Source: Areca catechu (taxonomy: Eukaryota; Streptophyta; Magnoliopsida; Arecales; Arecaceae). Taken from it: 64,000 nt of DNA. Below are positions 1 through 10,981 of the stretch, piece after piece. Numbering within the stretch: the first letter of the stretch is position 1; each line of letters starts with the position of its first letter. The position numbers and the translations under genes are program-made. Under the pieces are notes generated by a model. That model ran no database searches. It saw only the letters and a program-made list of their open reading frames with translations, and had not been told where the DNA came from. Where the stretch lies: the NCBI GenBank assembly GCA_021397845.1, contig CM038044.1:58441851-58505850 (forward strand), read 5' to 3'.

Positions 1-1
1 G

Positions 2-1455
2 GAACCAAATGAAATAATATCTGCCATGTTTTCATGATTCATTGATATTATTAATGGCCTAAAAAGTCTTGGCAGGGTATATACTAATGCAGATCTAGTA
101 CAAAAAATTCTAAGATCTCTTCCGGATAAGTGGGATTCGAAAGTGACTGCCATCCAGAAAGCAAAAGAATTGAACACCTTATTGCTGGATGAATTGCTAG
201 GATCTCTCATCACACATGAACTGATCATGCAGCATTGAACTGAAGATGATCAAAAGAAAAAGAGATCGATCGCCTTTAAAGCTACTATGGATTCCAAAAA
301 GGATGAAGAATCGGAAGAAGAAAGCTCTTCTACTGAAAGCGACATGGAAGATGAAGACGTTTCCATGGTCGTAAGAAAATTCAAAAAATTCTTGGGAAGA
401 AGAAAAGGAAGATATTTTTAAAAATTCCACAAGAACAAGGAGTTCAATAAGGAGAAGGACAAGGAAAAGGAGAAAGAAAGAGAAGTACCCACATGTTATG
501 AGTGTAAAAAGCCAGGGCACATCAGACCAAACTGTCCTTTATTGAAAAAGGGACTTAAGAAAAAGAAAAAGAAATAAATGGTAGTGACATGGAGTGACAG
601 TGAAGCATCCTCATCCACTGAAGATGAAGAGGCTCCAAAATCTGCAAATCTTTGTTTAATGAGTCTCGAGAATGAGGTACCATCCCCTGAGCTTCAAACT
701 GAATTTACTTATGATGAACTGAGTTCAGCATTTCATGATTTACTTATCGAATTCAAGAAAGCTGGAATTAAAATCAAGTCCTTAAAGAAACAAAACGATG
801 TTTTATTAAAAGATAAGGATAAAATTTTTGAAAAGAATAATATTTTGCAAAGAAAATTGGATAACCTTTCAGAAAGTGTTATAGTCTTGAACAATGAAAA
901 AACTGTTTTATATGAGACAAACAATATTTTAGTTGCCAAAAATACTGATTTAAAAAAGGAGGTTGAAAAGCTTATGCCTTCAGTAGAAAAAATGACCTTG
1001 AGTTCAAATAAGCTTGAGCTAATTTTGAAAGAATAAAAGGACTCTAAAAGTAATGTTGGAATTGGATTTAATGCTTTAAGAGCTAAAGAGATTTTAGCAA
1101 CAAAGTTTGTATCCTCAAAAGCTTCAGCTTCAAAATCTAAATTTAAACAAGTTTTTTCATCAAAATCAATTACAAATGACTTGAAATATGTTCCTAAAAA
1201 TACTATGCAAAAATCTTTTAATTCAAGTATTTATGTTTCTACATCCACTATAGATTCAAAGCATGCATCATTTAAAAATGATAAAATTATCTATTATGCA
1301 TGTCATAGATTTGGGCATAAATCATTCCAATGCAATTCTTTGAAAAGTTCCATGAACAATGCATTAAAGTGTAGAAGCATTTGGGTTCCAAAAGGAACCA
1401 ATGCTGCTAACCCAAAAGGACCCAAGTTAGCTTGGGTACCTAAAATCACACCTTG
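2..1455 (+). pseudogene. Sirevirus A gag, C-terminal part, broken
   Basis: Remnant of a Ty1/copia Gag, entering the window already inside the gene. The frame from base 2 reads a Gag core (YTNADLVQKILRSLPDKW at about 81-134), then acidic and lysine-rich stretches. A CCHC zinc knuckle (CYECKKPGHIRPNC) lies at about 493-534. A 152-codon open stretch at 578-1036 is acidic at its start (SDSEASSSTEDEEA) and predicted coiled-coil later. A second knuckle-like motif (YACHRFGHKSFQC) lies at about 1297-1335. Stop codons near 38, 237, 419 and 575, plus a gap after 1036, break the frame. Gag would form the cytoplasmic particle and bind element RNA. The same layout, equally degraded, is seen in Sirevirus F on the minus strand. 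Family assignment is firm; exact ends are not. Confidence 0.85.
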
Positions 1456-1489
1456 ACTACTTTGTAGGATTGTCTTGCAGTCCAAAAAT

Positions 1490-2870
1490 TAAAGAAAAAA
1501 TGGTATCTTGACAGCGGCTGTTCAAGGCATATGATGGATGACAAGGATCAGTTTATCACTCTACAAATGAAAGAAGGAGGATTGGTTACCTTTGGAGATA
1601 ATGGCAAAGAAAAAATAATCGAAATCGATAAGATCAAGTTAACCCCTTGTACTTTTATTGAAGATGTATTGCTGTAGATAAGTTGAAGCACAATCTAATG
1701 AGTATTAGTCAATTATGTGATAAAGGCTTCAAAGTTATCTTTGAATCATCTATATATATAATAACTAACTCTCTTGACTCTAGCAACAAATTCATTGGCC
1801 ATAGACTCGAAAATATCTATGTGGTGATCTAAATGATCTAGCCATGACAAGTAGTTCCAGCTTAGTAGCCATGAATGCTAAGACCAATGAGTCATGTCTA
1901 TTATGGCATAGATGATTGGTCATGCTAGCATGCATACTATTGCCAAATTAATCTCAAAGAACCTAGTTAGAGACTTGCCACATTTCAAAGTTGATCTTAA
2001 CTATGTTTGTGATGCTTGTCAATTAGACAAACAAACTAGGGAGAGTTTTAAATCAAAAAATGTTATTTCAACAACTAGACCCCTTGAACTACTTCACATG
2101 GATTTATTTGGACCAACTAGGACCACAAGCCTAGGAGGTATGAAATATGGACTTGTGATTGTAGATGACTTTTCTAGGTTCACATGGGTATTATTCATTG
2201 CACATAAAGATGAAACTTTTGGTATATTTTGAAAATTTCATAAGAAAGTTTCAAATGAGAAAAATCTTTCTATTGTTTCTATAAGAAGTGATCATGGAAC
2301 TAAATTTCAAAATCAATTATTTGATGAATATTGCACTGAACACGGTATTGATCACAACTTCTCCGCTCCTAGAACACCACAACAAAATGGTGTTGTAGAG
2401 AGTAAAAATAGGACGTTGGAAGAAATGGCTAGAACAATATTTTGTGAAGGTAATCTTCCAAGTACTTTTGGGTAGAAGCCATGAACACTGCTTGTTATAT
2501 ATTAAACCGAGTTTTGATATGACCAATTTCAAAGAAAACCCCCTATGAGCTCTGGAAATAAAGAAAACAAATATTAATTATTTTCATGTTTTTGGGTGTA
2601 AATGCTTTGTATTAAATAATGGCAAAGATAACCTAGGAAAGTTTGATGCAAAATCTGATGAATCTATATTCCTTGGTTATTCATCACATAGCAAAGCATA
2701 CAGAGTATTTAACAAGAGGTCTCTTTTTATAGAAGAGTCAATTCATGTTATTTTTGATGAAGCTAACCCTTCACCATCTAGAAAAGATGAGTGCATCGAT
2801 AATGATGCAAGTACTCTACAAAAAGAAATAGAAGATCTAAACATCTAGGACAAACTAGCACAAGATGGAA
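1490..2870 (+). pseudogene. Sirevirus A protease and integrase, broken
   Basis: The continuation of A's pol. A copia aspartic protease start is visible at about 1500-1535 (YLDSGCSRHM, with the DSG active site). A degraded stretch follows, then a pre-integrase zinc region at about 1900-2020 (GHAS...CDAC), and the integrase catalytic core from about 2090. The first catalytic Asp lies in LLHMDLFGPT, the second in SDHGTKF (about 2290) and the Glu in NGVVESKNRT (about 2390). All three catalytic residues survive, but stops near 1676, 1906, 2230 and 2474 and frameshifts after 2470 make the gene non-functional. The order protease-integrase-RT is what assigns it to Ty1/copia. Confidence 0.85.
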
Positions 2871-3990
2871 GTGAAATGGTGAGTAAGGATCATACTGATC
2901 TACTAAGAGAATGGAGGTATGTAACTTCACATCCAAAAGAATTAATTATTGATGCTCCTTCTCAAGGTATAAGGACTAGGTCATCACATAGGACTGCACA
3001 TGATTACCTAGCCTTCATATCTCAAATTGTACTACAAAGTTTAGAAAAAGCTGAAAATGATCATAACTAGATATTGGCCATGCATGATGAACTAAACCAG
3101 ATGGATCAATATGAATACATCAAATGAAAATGTTTGGTAATAAATGAATTAAATCCCGAAGAGGACATCGATTTTGATAAAACCTATGCTTTGGTAGCAA
3201 GACCTGAGACTATTAGATTACTCATTGTATTTTCCTACTACATGAACTTTAAACTATTTCAAACAAATCTCAAAAGTTCTTCTAGTCCTGAACAAAGTTT
3301 TTGTAAATTAGTCACCAGATTCTAAAAATCTTGCTTTTCCAAATCATGTGTTTAAATTGAACAAAACTTTACATGGTTTGAAACAAGCATCTAGCACTTG
3401 GCATAAGCATGTTACTACTTGAAAATGTTTTGAAGAAAATGATTTGATAAGTGTACAAATAACTCATTGATGATACTATCTTTGGTACAAATAATGAAGA
3501 TTTTTTGTAAAGGGATTTACTGAGTTAGTACAGGTTTGGATGAACTCAACCACTTCCTTGGCTTACAAGTCAATCAATTATAGGAAGGTATCTTTATAAG
3601 TCAAACCAAGTACATCAAGAAATTCATCAAAAAATTTGGCATGGAAATAAGCAAAGAGGCTAGCACACCAATAAGTTCTATCTGCAAGTTAGACAAAGAT
3701 AAAAATGGATCCAATGTTGATAAAATGCTAGATAAAGGTATGATCGGATCTTGTTTAATATTTGACAGCAAGGAGGCCTTACATATTGTACTGTGTATGT
3801 GTTTGCACTGAATTTCTCTCAACTAAACACATCAAAATTTAGGCACCATTCAATAAGAAAGCATGTTTTGAACAATGTTATTATTCTTGAAAAAAAAAAT
3901 ACCTATGGAAAATTTACTTGCGAATATTTGTATAAAACCATTAGATTTAGACAAGTTTGCATTGATTAAATTAGGATTATATGATCCCAT
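2871..3990 (+). pseudogene. Sirevirus A linker, reverse transcriptase and RNase H remnants
   Basis: Badly decayed 3' half of A's pol. The linker before RT is recognisable at 2876-3070 (EWRYVTSHPKELIIDAP). An RT fragment at 3134-3290 contains EEDIDFDKTYALVARPETIRL. Further RT pieces follow at about 3340-3420 and 3540-3720, and an RNase H trace follows to about 3990. Many stops, deletions and frameshifts are present, and the YxDD region is not intact. B and F carry better copies of the same region, which is how the pieces can be ordered. Confidence 0.75.
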
Positions 3991-4107
3991 CTAAAAGAAT
4001 TCTCAAAAACTCTAAGGACAATGCATCTAGATAACCTTCTAATTCAAATCCTAAATCTCTTGAGGATTGGATTAATAAAAAAATATATCTTTGTGCTCCC
4101 TCTGCTC

Positions 4108-4164
4108 GAGCTGACTCGAGCAGATGATCTGTTGATCGAGCCGACTCGGATGTCGAGTCGTCTC
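4108..4164 (+). promoter_or_regulatory. Pre-env palindrome cluster of Sirevirus A
   Basis: Three copies of a 10-bp near-palindrome between pol and the env-like gene: GAGCTGACTC at 4108, GAGCCGACTC at 4138 and GAGTCGTCTC at 4155. The first two are exactly 30 bp apart. Elements B and F have a pair in the same place with the same spacing. The motif is the one arrayed in the LTRs. A regulatory role for the downstream gene is inference. Confidence 0.55.
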
Positions 4165-4291
4165 TTTTAACTCGAGCTGTAGGGTTTTGTTTGTGACATT
4201 TTTACTTCCAAACCCTTGTCAGCTCCCTCCTAAGAACTTTCTAAATCTCTTTAAACTTCCCCAAAGCTACTGTAAACCCAATTTCCTTGGA

Positions 4292-6088
4292 ATGGCACCG
4301 AAAAGATCGGTTGGGAAGAAATCTAGCAGAAGTGTTGTTGCAGCTCCACAGGAAAGGAGAAGCAAATTCATTGAAGATATTGCTCCTTGAAATGAACCTC
4401 AGGCCTACGCATTCTTTTTGAATATCTTAAAGAAATAAATTTTGTGATTGGGGATTTAATTGAGGACCAGGGCTAAAGAAATTTATGTTCATTTGATGTT
4501 AAGACATATCCTAATTTAGTTAGAATATTCTACGAGAATCTGAGATATGGAAAAAATTTTATTGAGCCTACAGTCAAAGGAAAAAGAATAATCATTGCTA
4601 CTGAGATCCTAAGAAGTATCTTGGAGATGCCATTTGAAGGAATTGAGTATCTTGTACTAAAGGATAGATCCAAGGCTCTGCAAACTGTTTTGGAAAGGAC
4701 TGAAATTGATGAGATAGGGATTCCTAAAGCAAATATGCTATCAATTGAAATGAGGGTCCTTCATAACTTCATTAGTCATATTTTTCTACCCAGAACAGGT
4801 TGATTTGACTGGGTGAGTGAAAGGGACTTGTGCTTCATTGAACTCCTAATCATTGGTGAGAAAATTAATTTACCAGTAATCATGATTAGTCGATGAAAGA
4901 GGCAGTTAGGAAAGTCAAAGCCTGCATGCCATATGGAATGGTCCTCATAATCCTTTTTCAAAGAGCTAATGTTGACTTGACAGGAGAAGATAACAGGGTA
5001 TTACTTCACACTTACACCTATACAGCAAAGACTTTTTAGATAATGGGATACTTACTGACCGATGGTACCTGGAAGAAAAAGTTTGACCCTTCTACAATTG
5101 AAGGAACTGAAGAAGTCCAGGAACAGAGAGAAGAAGAGGCTGGTGAAGGTACTACTTCACACATCCCTGAGCATCAGCCACGGCATGACTTTCCAGTTCA
5201 GATGGAGTTTGATATTTCCTTCCCAGATATTTCTGGCTTGCCTAATATACCCTACAGCACACCCACATTTGATCAGGCTACTGACATTCCGAGTCAAAGT
5301 CAAGCTGCTGCTGCTCCTACTTTGGATACTTCAAGTATACAAGACTTTTGGCACAACAGATGAACAATATGACTGAGTCCATCAAGTCTTCAATGAGTGA
5401 AATGTTTGAAGTATTTCAAAGATCTGTTGATAATAAGCTAAACCAGTTTGGAGAATAATTAGACAGTTTGAAAGAAAGAATTGATATTCTTGAGAACTCC
5501 AAAACTGCAAGTGATATCCAACCAATACTCTAATTAATAGCATCCCATTCTGATTCAACCAAAAATTCAGTCACTCAAATCCTAGAAGCATACAAAGCAG
5601 AAATGGATAACTTGAGAGTCAGAATGGGATCTCTTGAGGCAGGAAAGAAAATGGAAGAGGATTATACCAAGGGCATAGGTATAATTAGAAGTGAATTTGG
5701 AAGGGTAAGAGGATCTGCAGAGGCTTTTGCTAATGTCCAGGCTTCGGAAATGCTTACTCTATAAAAGAAAGTGGCATTAATCAAAGAAGGAATGGAAGAC
5801 TTGGCAGCTTCTAGAAGTGTGAAAAAAGTTGAAACTAAATTGAAGTCAATGAATATCTTTCTGTGGAAGATGATGGACAAAATTGAAGATATTCTAGCTG
5901 ATCTCAAAACTCCTTCTATATCTGTTCCTAGTCACTCAAGCCATCCAAGACAACCTGCCCCACACATTAGGACACTTGGATCTCATAATATTCCATAATT
6001 CATTGATCCTATAGCTTCTTTACCTCCTGGAATTCAAATCCTTGAACAAACTTCTTCAAAACCTAGCATAAATATAGGCAGTGACTAA
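4292..6088 (+). pseudogene. Sirevirus A env-like / plant transposon protein gene, broken
   Basis: The extra 3' gene of Sirevirus-type copia elements. The start is the ATG at 4292, chosen because the MAPK/R-plus-basic beginning is shared with B (12484), F (55249) and K (35230). After a Lys/Arg/Ser-rich N-terminus comes the conserved core (FVIGDLIEDQG, then YPNLVRIFYENL near 4508-4545, then ILEMPFEGIEYLVL near 4615). A Gln/Glu/Pro-rich segment follows at 5043-5363, and coiled-coil-like segments follow at about 5370-5900. The coding ends at about 6088. Frameshifts and stops near 4389, 4473, 4801 and 5038 break it. No signal peptide or convincing membrane segment is seen, so the envelope label is historical. 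The core resembles the family annotated as putative plant transposon protein, as far as I can judge by eye. Confidence 0.7.
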
Positions 6089-6913
6089 TTGTATTATATT
6101 TTTTTTACATTTTGTACTAAACTTTTGGAATGGGATGAAGTATATATTTTGCTTCACAAACTCTTCTCTATGAATTGAATGGTTGATTGCTCCTACATTG
6201 ATTAATTTTTAATTAGAATTTCAAGATAAATATGAGAAAGTGAAATTATCTCAAACAAATATTAAATACTTTCTTAATCTATTTTAAAATCTAAGCCTTA
6301 TTTGAAATCACCTTTTTGATTAAGTGACAAAAAGGGAGAGAAAGTATTACATGAAAAAGATAAAGCTTTGATACACATGTGCTATATGTTTGCTCTGATA
6401 CGTGAAAGGAACATGTATTGATATTTCAAATGTATTGATATTTCAAATGTATTGATACACATGTGCTATATGTTTGCTCTAATACGTGAAAAGAACATGT
6501 ATTGATATTTCAAATGTATTGATATTTCAAACTCTGATGCCTTAAACTCTGATGCTTTAAGTTCTCACTGATAATGTTTAAAGCTTTGGATTACAATTTT
6601 TTTTACAAACTCTGATACATAATGAATCTGGCACATAATGTTTTACACTTTAACTTTTGTTAGCTTTGTTAATTAAAGCTTGAAAGCTTTGAAATATAAA
6701 AAGAAATGAAAAGTTTGCCAAAACATGGAGTATTTTATTGAGGGGGAGATTATCTCTCTATGCCCTAATTCTCCTCTCATTGTTTGGCACTAATAGAAGT
6801 AAACTTGCTCTACTTGTTCACAAACTTTTGCAAATGCTATTATACAAGTAATTGTAAAACTTTATACTGACTTTTCATGCCCAGTGTTTTGTCATCATCA
6901 AAAAGGGGGAGAT
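6089..6913 (+). other. Sirevirus A 3' untranslated region with polypurine tracts
   Basis: Non-coding stretch between the env-like gene and the 3' LTR. It has three purine tracts: AAAAAGGGAGAG at about 6329, AGGGGGAGAT at 6741, and the LTR-adjacent AAAAGGGGGAGA at about 6901, the functional plus-strand primer tract by position. Multiple tracts are a reported hallmark of Sireviruses. Between the first two lies the CTCTGATAC repeat region, including a duplicated unit of about 85 bp at 6371-6540 built on GATACACATGTGCTATATG. Confidence 0.75.
6364..6618 (+). repeat. tRNA-iMet acceptor-like repeat array, Sirevirus A
   Basis: Copies of a 10-mer close to GCTCTGATAC: GCTTTGATAC at about 6365, GCTCTGATAC at 6392, GCTCTAATAC at 6476, ACTCTGATGC at about 6531 and 6546, and ACTCTGATAC at 6609. 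From knowledge of plant initiator tRNA-Met (3' end GCTCTGATACCA), the repeat equals its acceptor strand. It is therefore complementary to the usual primer-binding site TGGTATCAGAGC. Function is inference. Confidence 0.6.
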
Positions 6914-7246
6914 TATTGATCCCATAAGTGATTTTGATAATAACCAAATATTGGAGCATGTACATTTATTACTGAAAACTCTTCAAGTGTTTGACAAGTT
7001 TTTGTAGGATGTATAACATGTTCAAACTTCAACTCCTACATTTTTATTTTTCTTGCTTGAGTTGTGTTGTAAGTGTTTTTGTAAAGAAGAACCCAGTGAA
7101 AATGCTAAGAAAAATCAAGTAAAAGGGTTACTTCTATAAGTGTGTGTGCCTTAGATTTTGCCTTGAGTTGATTTGTGTGAAATTGTAAAAGAGTTGGTGA
7201 GAGTTTTCTTTAAGTTGAAATTGTAAAAATCCTGAAGAAGACGCTC

Positions 7247-7761
7247 GAGCCAACCCCAAGACAAGAAGAGCCGACTCTGATTACTGGCACGTGCAAGGAT
7301 TCTGGAATGCAATAATTCGAGCCGACTCGATGGAAAGCGAGTCGACTCTAATGAATCAGAGTCGACTGTAATCAGTCTGAGCCAACTCCTCCAGAGTCCA
7401 TTTCCTAAAAGTTTTCTGAGAACAGCCAGACGAGCTGACCCGACCTAGAAAGAGCCGACTCTACCAGACCTAATTTCAAAAGCCTGAGAAAGCGAGCCGA
7501 CCCAAACTGTGTCGAGCCGACTCTTCCAGAGTAAGGTTTTCCGAACCTGAGAAGAAGAGCCGATCCAAGCTGAAAAGAGTCGACTCCTCGAGTTTAATAA
7601 TTTCAAGATTCAAGTTCGAGCCGACCCGAGCTGTAAAGAGCCGACTCATCCAAAGTGACATTCTGTGCCCTGAGACAAAGAGCCGACTGCATTGAAGAAA
7701 TAGTGACTCAACCTATCAACTTGACGGATCCGAGTCGACTCAAAGAAATCCGAGCCGACTC
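7247..7761 (+). promoter_or_regulatory. Helically phased palindrome array in LTR of A
   Basis: About 18 copies of a near-palindrome with consensus GAGCCGACTC or the perfect palindrome GAGTCGACTC. Start positions are 7247, 7268, 7319, 7339, 7359, 7379, 7432, 7452, 7494, 7514, 7557, 7577, 7618, 7638, 7680, about 7700, 7732 and 7752. Neighbours within a pair are 20 bp apart, once 21. Pairs repeat about every 52-63 bp. CpG-rich relative to its surroundings. It lies in U3, upstream of the presumed promoter. Confidence 0.7.
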
Positions 7762-8204
7762 GAATGACACTTCCAGGTATCTAACGGCTAGTTCCAGAAT
7801 TTATTTTTGAATGCCAAAAAGTACTCCAATGGTTAAAAACCATTCCCCAACAGTCTATAACAGCTAGAACTGCCTTGGGATGATGGAAGACTTTAAATTT
7901 GAAGGATTTGAACTACCAAAAAGTATTCTTTGAAAAAGAAGAGAGTTCAAAAAGGAAAAAGAGATAGCTTTATTGAATATCCAACTAACCACAAGAGATA
8001 GAGCACAAGTGCATTCAAGTCTGCATTCAAGCCCTTAACAACTCTGATCTAAAGCTTGAATCAACTTTGGAAGAAGCCACTAAAGTCATTAAAGCTTATT
8101 CAAGTGCATTCAAGTGGACTTCCAACGAGCTGCACCGGCAACTATCCGACAACTTGAGTTTGTCATTTGTTGTTGCATTTATTTTCAATTCAATCTTTGA
8201 ATTG

Positions 8205-8400
8205 TTGGGTTGGTGAGCCCGGTTGAAAAACCAAATAGGTTTTTGGTGAGCCTTATCAAAACCAAGGTTTAGGTTCTAGGTGATCCTATGAAAACCAAGT
8301 TTAGGTTTCTTTGGTGAGCCTATTAAAACCAAAGGATGTTGGGTTTTCTTTGGTAATCCCGTAAAACCAAAGTGTAGAGATTTTGGATTGTGATCCTATA
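8205..8400 (+). repeat. Tandem hairpin-forming repeats in LTR of A
   Basis: Five to six degenerate units of about 35-45 bp. Each has the pattern GGT(T)TTTGGTGAGCC, a few variable bases, then AAAACCAA. The GGTTTT and AAAACC halves, or CTTTGGT and ACCAAAG near 8338-8365, can pair within each unit, giving a string of stem-loops in the RNA. A shorter version is present in B's LTR at about 27405-27540. Confidence 0.55.
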
Positions 8401-8663
8401 AAATAATCCTACTATATTCGGGTGTGAATATAGTGAAAATCCCAAGTGGTATCTTGGGTAGTGGACGTAGGAGCTGGGTTGTTCCGAACCACTATAAATT
8501 TAGTGTGTTTGTGTTGTATTTTTTCTACTTTGCTTAGCTTTTGTATTCTATAACCTTATCTAGCACCTACCACTTGCAAAGGATTTTGTAATTGCACATT
8601 ACTTGTTTAAATTTTTTAAAAGATCCAATTCATCCCCCCTCTTGGGTAGCCACCTGGGCAACA

Positions 8664-8790
8664 GCCATGCATGAAGAACTTAATCAATTTGAAAGAAATA
8701 ATGTATGGACCTTAGTAAATAGGCCCTCAGACCATCCAATAATAGGAACCAAATGGGTTTATAGGAATAAGTTAGATGAACAAGGAAAAG
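8664..8790 (+). pseudogene. Sirevirus B reverse transcriptase, first fragment
   Basis: N-terminal end of a copia RT, exposed directly after A's LTR. It reads AMHEELNQFERNNVWTLV and IIGTKWVYRNKLDEQGK. The upstream part of B (gag, protease, integrase) must lie beyond A, outside the window. The frame is interrupted after the GK codons by solo LTR C and resumes at 9513. The motif pair NxWxLV and KWVYRNKLDE is diagnostic of Ty1/copia RT. Confidence 0.85.
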
Positions 8791-9512
8791 TGATGGGGGA
8801 TAATGGATAGGATCGTTGGCAAACCTAGAAGTCACCAAAATCAAGGTGTCATATTTTTTTTTTTGATTTTTTGGTAAGGGGGTGGTGAAGAAACAATGGA
8901 GATGGAGAGTAGGAAAATTAGACACTCTAAAACTAGGGACTTACATTCATGAAGAGACCTCTCACCTCTCGGGCATCTCACCCATCCCATTACATGTAGC
9001 CTATGGCATCCCACCCATCTCACTACCTGGAGCCTAGGGCATCCCACCCAAATCACTACCTGGGACCGTAAAGAAAAATCCTAAGATCATAGAGGGGACT
9101 CGACGGGAAAAGGGGATAACTAGAGTCTCACACCCCTCGATGCCCGAAGGCAAAGGAAAGACGGGCCTCTCACCCTCCCCATACAAGGCGAACGAAAAGA
9201 AACACTCTTTTCTAAAAACTCAACTTTATTGACCAAACTATTTTTTTACAAAGGACTGAGGATGGTATTTATAGACATTTCCAACCCTCATTTGAATTTG
9301 AATACAAGATAAAAAGATAGAGATGATTTAAATTCAAATACAAGATAGGATAAGATAAGCCTATCCATATCTCAATCCTAGCCAACCAAATCCTAATTCA
9401 AATTTCAAACAAAAGATAAATCTCAAACTAATTTATTCTGGATATGCTCCGAAATTCATGCAGCTCTAGGATTCGTGCTTGCTCCGGGATCAATGCTACG
9501 ATGTCCCCATAA
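8791..9512 (-). mobile_element. Solo LTR C, minus strand, inserted in B's RT
   Basis: A 722-bp insertion flanked by a perfect 5-bp target duplication AAAAG (8786-8790 and 9513-9517). The ends are TGATGGGG and CCCCATAA, an 8-bp inverted terminus with one mismatch. Orientation is deduced from the reverse strand, where a TATAAATACC box (about 9271-9280) is followed by AATAAAGTTG (about 9224). The TGATGGGG start is shared with the LTR of chromovirus M. No internal region is present, so it arose by LTR-LTR recombination. Confidence 0.85.
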
Positions 9513-10866
9513 AAAAGTAATTAGAAATAAATCAAGATTAGTGGTAAAAGGTTATAATCAAGAAGAAGGAATAGATTTTGATGAGACTTATGCACTTGTA
9601 GCAAGATTAGAATCCATTAGATTATTACTTGCATTTGCTAGCTACATGAATTTCAAATTATTTCAATTGGATGTAAAAAGTACATTTTTGAATGGTTTCA
9701 TTTTAGACGAAGTTTTTGTAGAACAACCATCAGGTTTTGAAAGTCATACTTTTCCAAATCATATTTTTAAACTTAATAAAGCATTGTATGGATTAAACAA
9801 GCACCTAGAGCCTGGTATGATAGATTAAGCAAGTTCTTACTTGAAAATGATTTTGTTAGAGATAATGTAGATATAACTTTGTTTATCAAGAAGAAAGAGA
9901 ATGATATGTTAGTTGTACAGATTTATACAGATGACATTATTTTTGGTGCAACTAACGAGAAACTTTGTGAAGAATTTGCTAAGTTAAATCAGGATGAATT
10001 TGAAATGAGCTTGATGAGTGAACTAACCTATTTCCTTGGACTCCAAATTAAGCAAACAAAGGAAGGAATTTTTATTAACCAAGCAAAGTATATCAAGAAA
10101 ATCATTAAGAAGTTTGGTATGGAGTCATCCAAAGAAATGAGCACACCCATGAGCCCTACATATAGATTAGACAAAGATGAAGATGGAAACAACATTGATT
10201 AAAAGCTTTATCGAGGTATGATTGGATTACTATTGTACTTAACTACTAGTAAGCCTGATATCTTGTTCAAAATATGCATATGTTCTAGATCCTAATAAAA
10301 TCTTAAAGAATCATATTTAATTGCTGTTAAAAGGATCATAAAATATCTTAAAGGAACAAGTAATCTTGGTCTATTGTATTCTAAGCAATTTTTATTAAAT
10401 TTAATTGACTTTTTTGATGCTGATTATGGTGGATGTAAAATTGATAGAAAGAGAACTAGTGGTACTTGACAGTTTCTAGGGTTGAACTTAATTTCATGGC
10501 ACTGTAAGAAACAAAACTCCATAGCACTATCCATTACTGAGGTAGAGTATGTAGCATTGGGAGTTGTTGTGCACAAGTATTATGGATTAAGCAATAACTA
10601 GAAGACTATGGTGTTATACAAACTAAAATTTCTATCAAATGTGATAACACAAGTGCTATCAATCTTACAAAAAACTCTATTCAGTATTCAAGAACAAAGT
10701 ATATTGAAATTAGACATCACTTCAATAGGGATCATGTACAACATGGAGATATTGAACTTGAATTCATTCCAACTAAAAACCAACTTGCTGACATCTTTAC
10801 TAAGCCACTTAATGAAGAAAGATTTGAAATGATTAGAAGTGAATTAGGTTTGTGTGATCCTTTTTA
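9513..10866 (+). pseudogene. Sirevirus B reverse transcriptase and RNase H, broken
   Basis: Continuation of B's RT after solo LTR C. RT motifs include EEGIDFDETYALVARLESIRLLL, LDVKSTFLNG and a catalytic YTDD (VVQIYTDDIIFGATN at about 9917-9960). RNase H follows from about 10210, and the C-terminal signature (NQLADIFTKPL at about 10780) ends at a stop at 10866. Damage includes a frameshift after 9800, a stop at about 10200 and further lesions near 10290, 10468 and 10560. The YTDD carries Thr at the variable second position. The sequence matches minus-strand element F closely, so both are the same lineage. Confidence 0.85.
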
Positions 10867-10981
10867 GATTTTTTGACCTAATTTCTTCTAAAATTAAGAA
10901 AAATTATCTAGAAGACCTCCTACATCAATTTAAGGATAATGACCACCTTATCTAGAGTGCTATTATCCTTAGGAATCTTTT

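Larger units (their letters stand above)
6914..8663 (+). mobile_element. 3' LTR of Sirevirus A (1750 bp)
   Basis: Starts directly after the polypurine tract as TATTGATCCC. B's LTR starts TGTTGACCC, so the terminal TG has probably mutated here. It ends in CCACCTGGGCAACA, the usual Sirevirus LTR end. Immediately afterwards the reading frame of another copia RT (element B) begins, so A is inserted in B. The expected 5-bp target duplication would start GCCAT at 8664; its partner lies outside the window. In order the LTR holds a palindrome array (7247-7761), a presumed promoter region near 7850, and a hairpin-rich repeat block (about 8205-8400). Confidence 0.85.

Noticed and set aside
7247..7761. 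Reading the spaced palindromes as a CRISPR array
   Set aside because: Repeat units are only 10 bp and variable, spacers are not uniform 25-40 bp unique sequence, no cas genes exist, and the DNA is eukaryotic LTR sequence.
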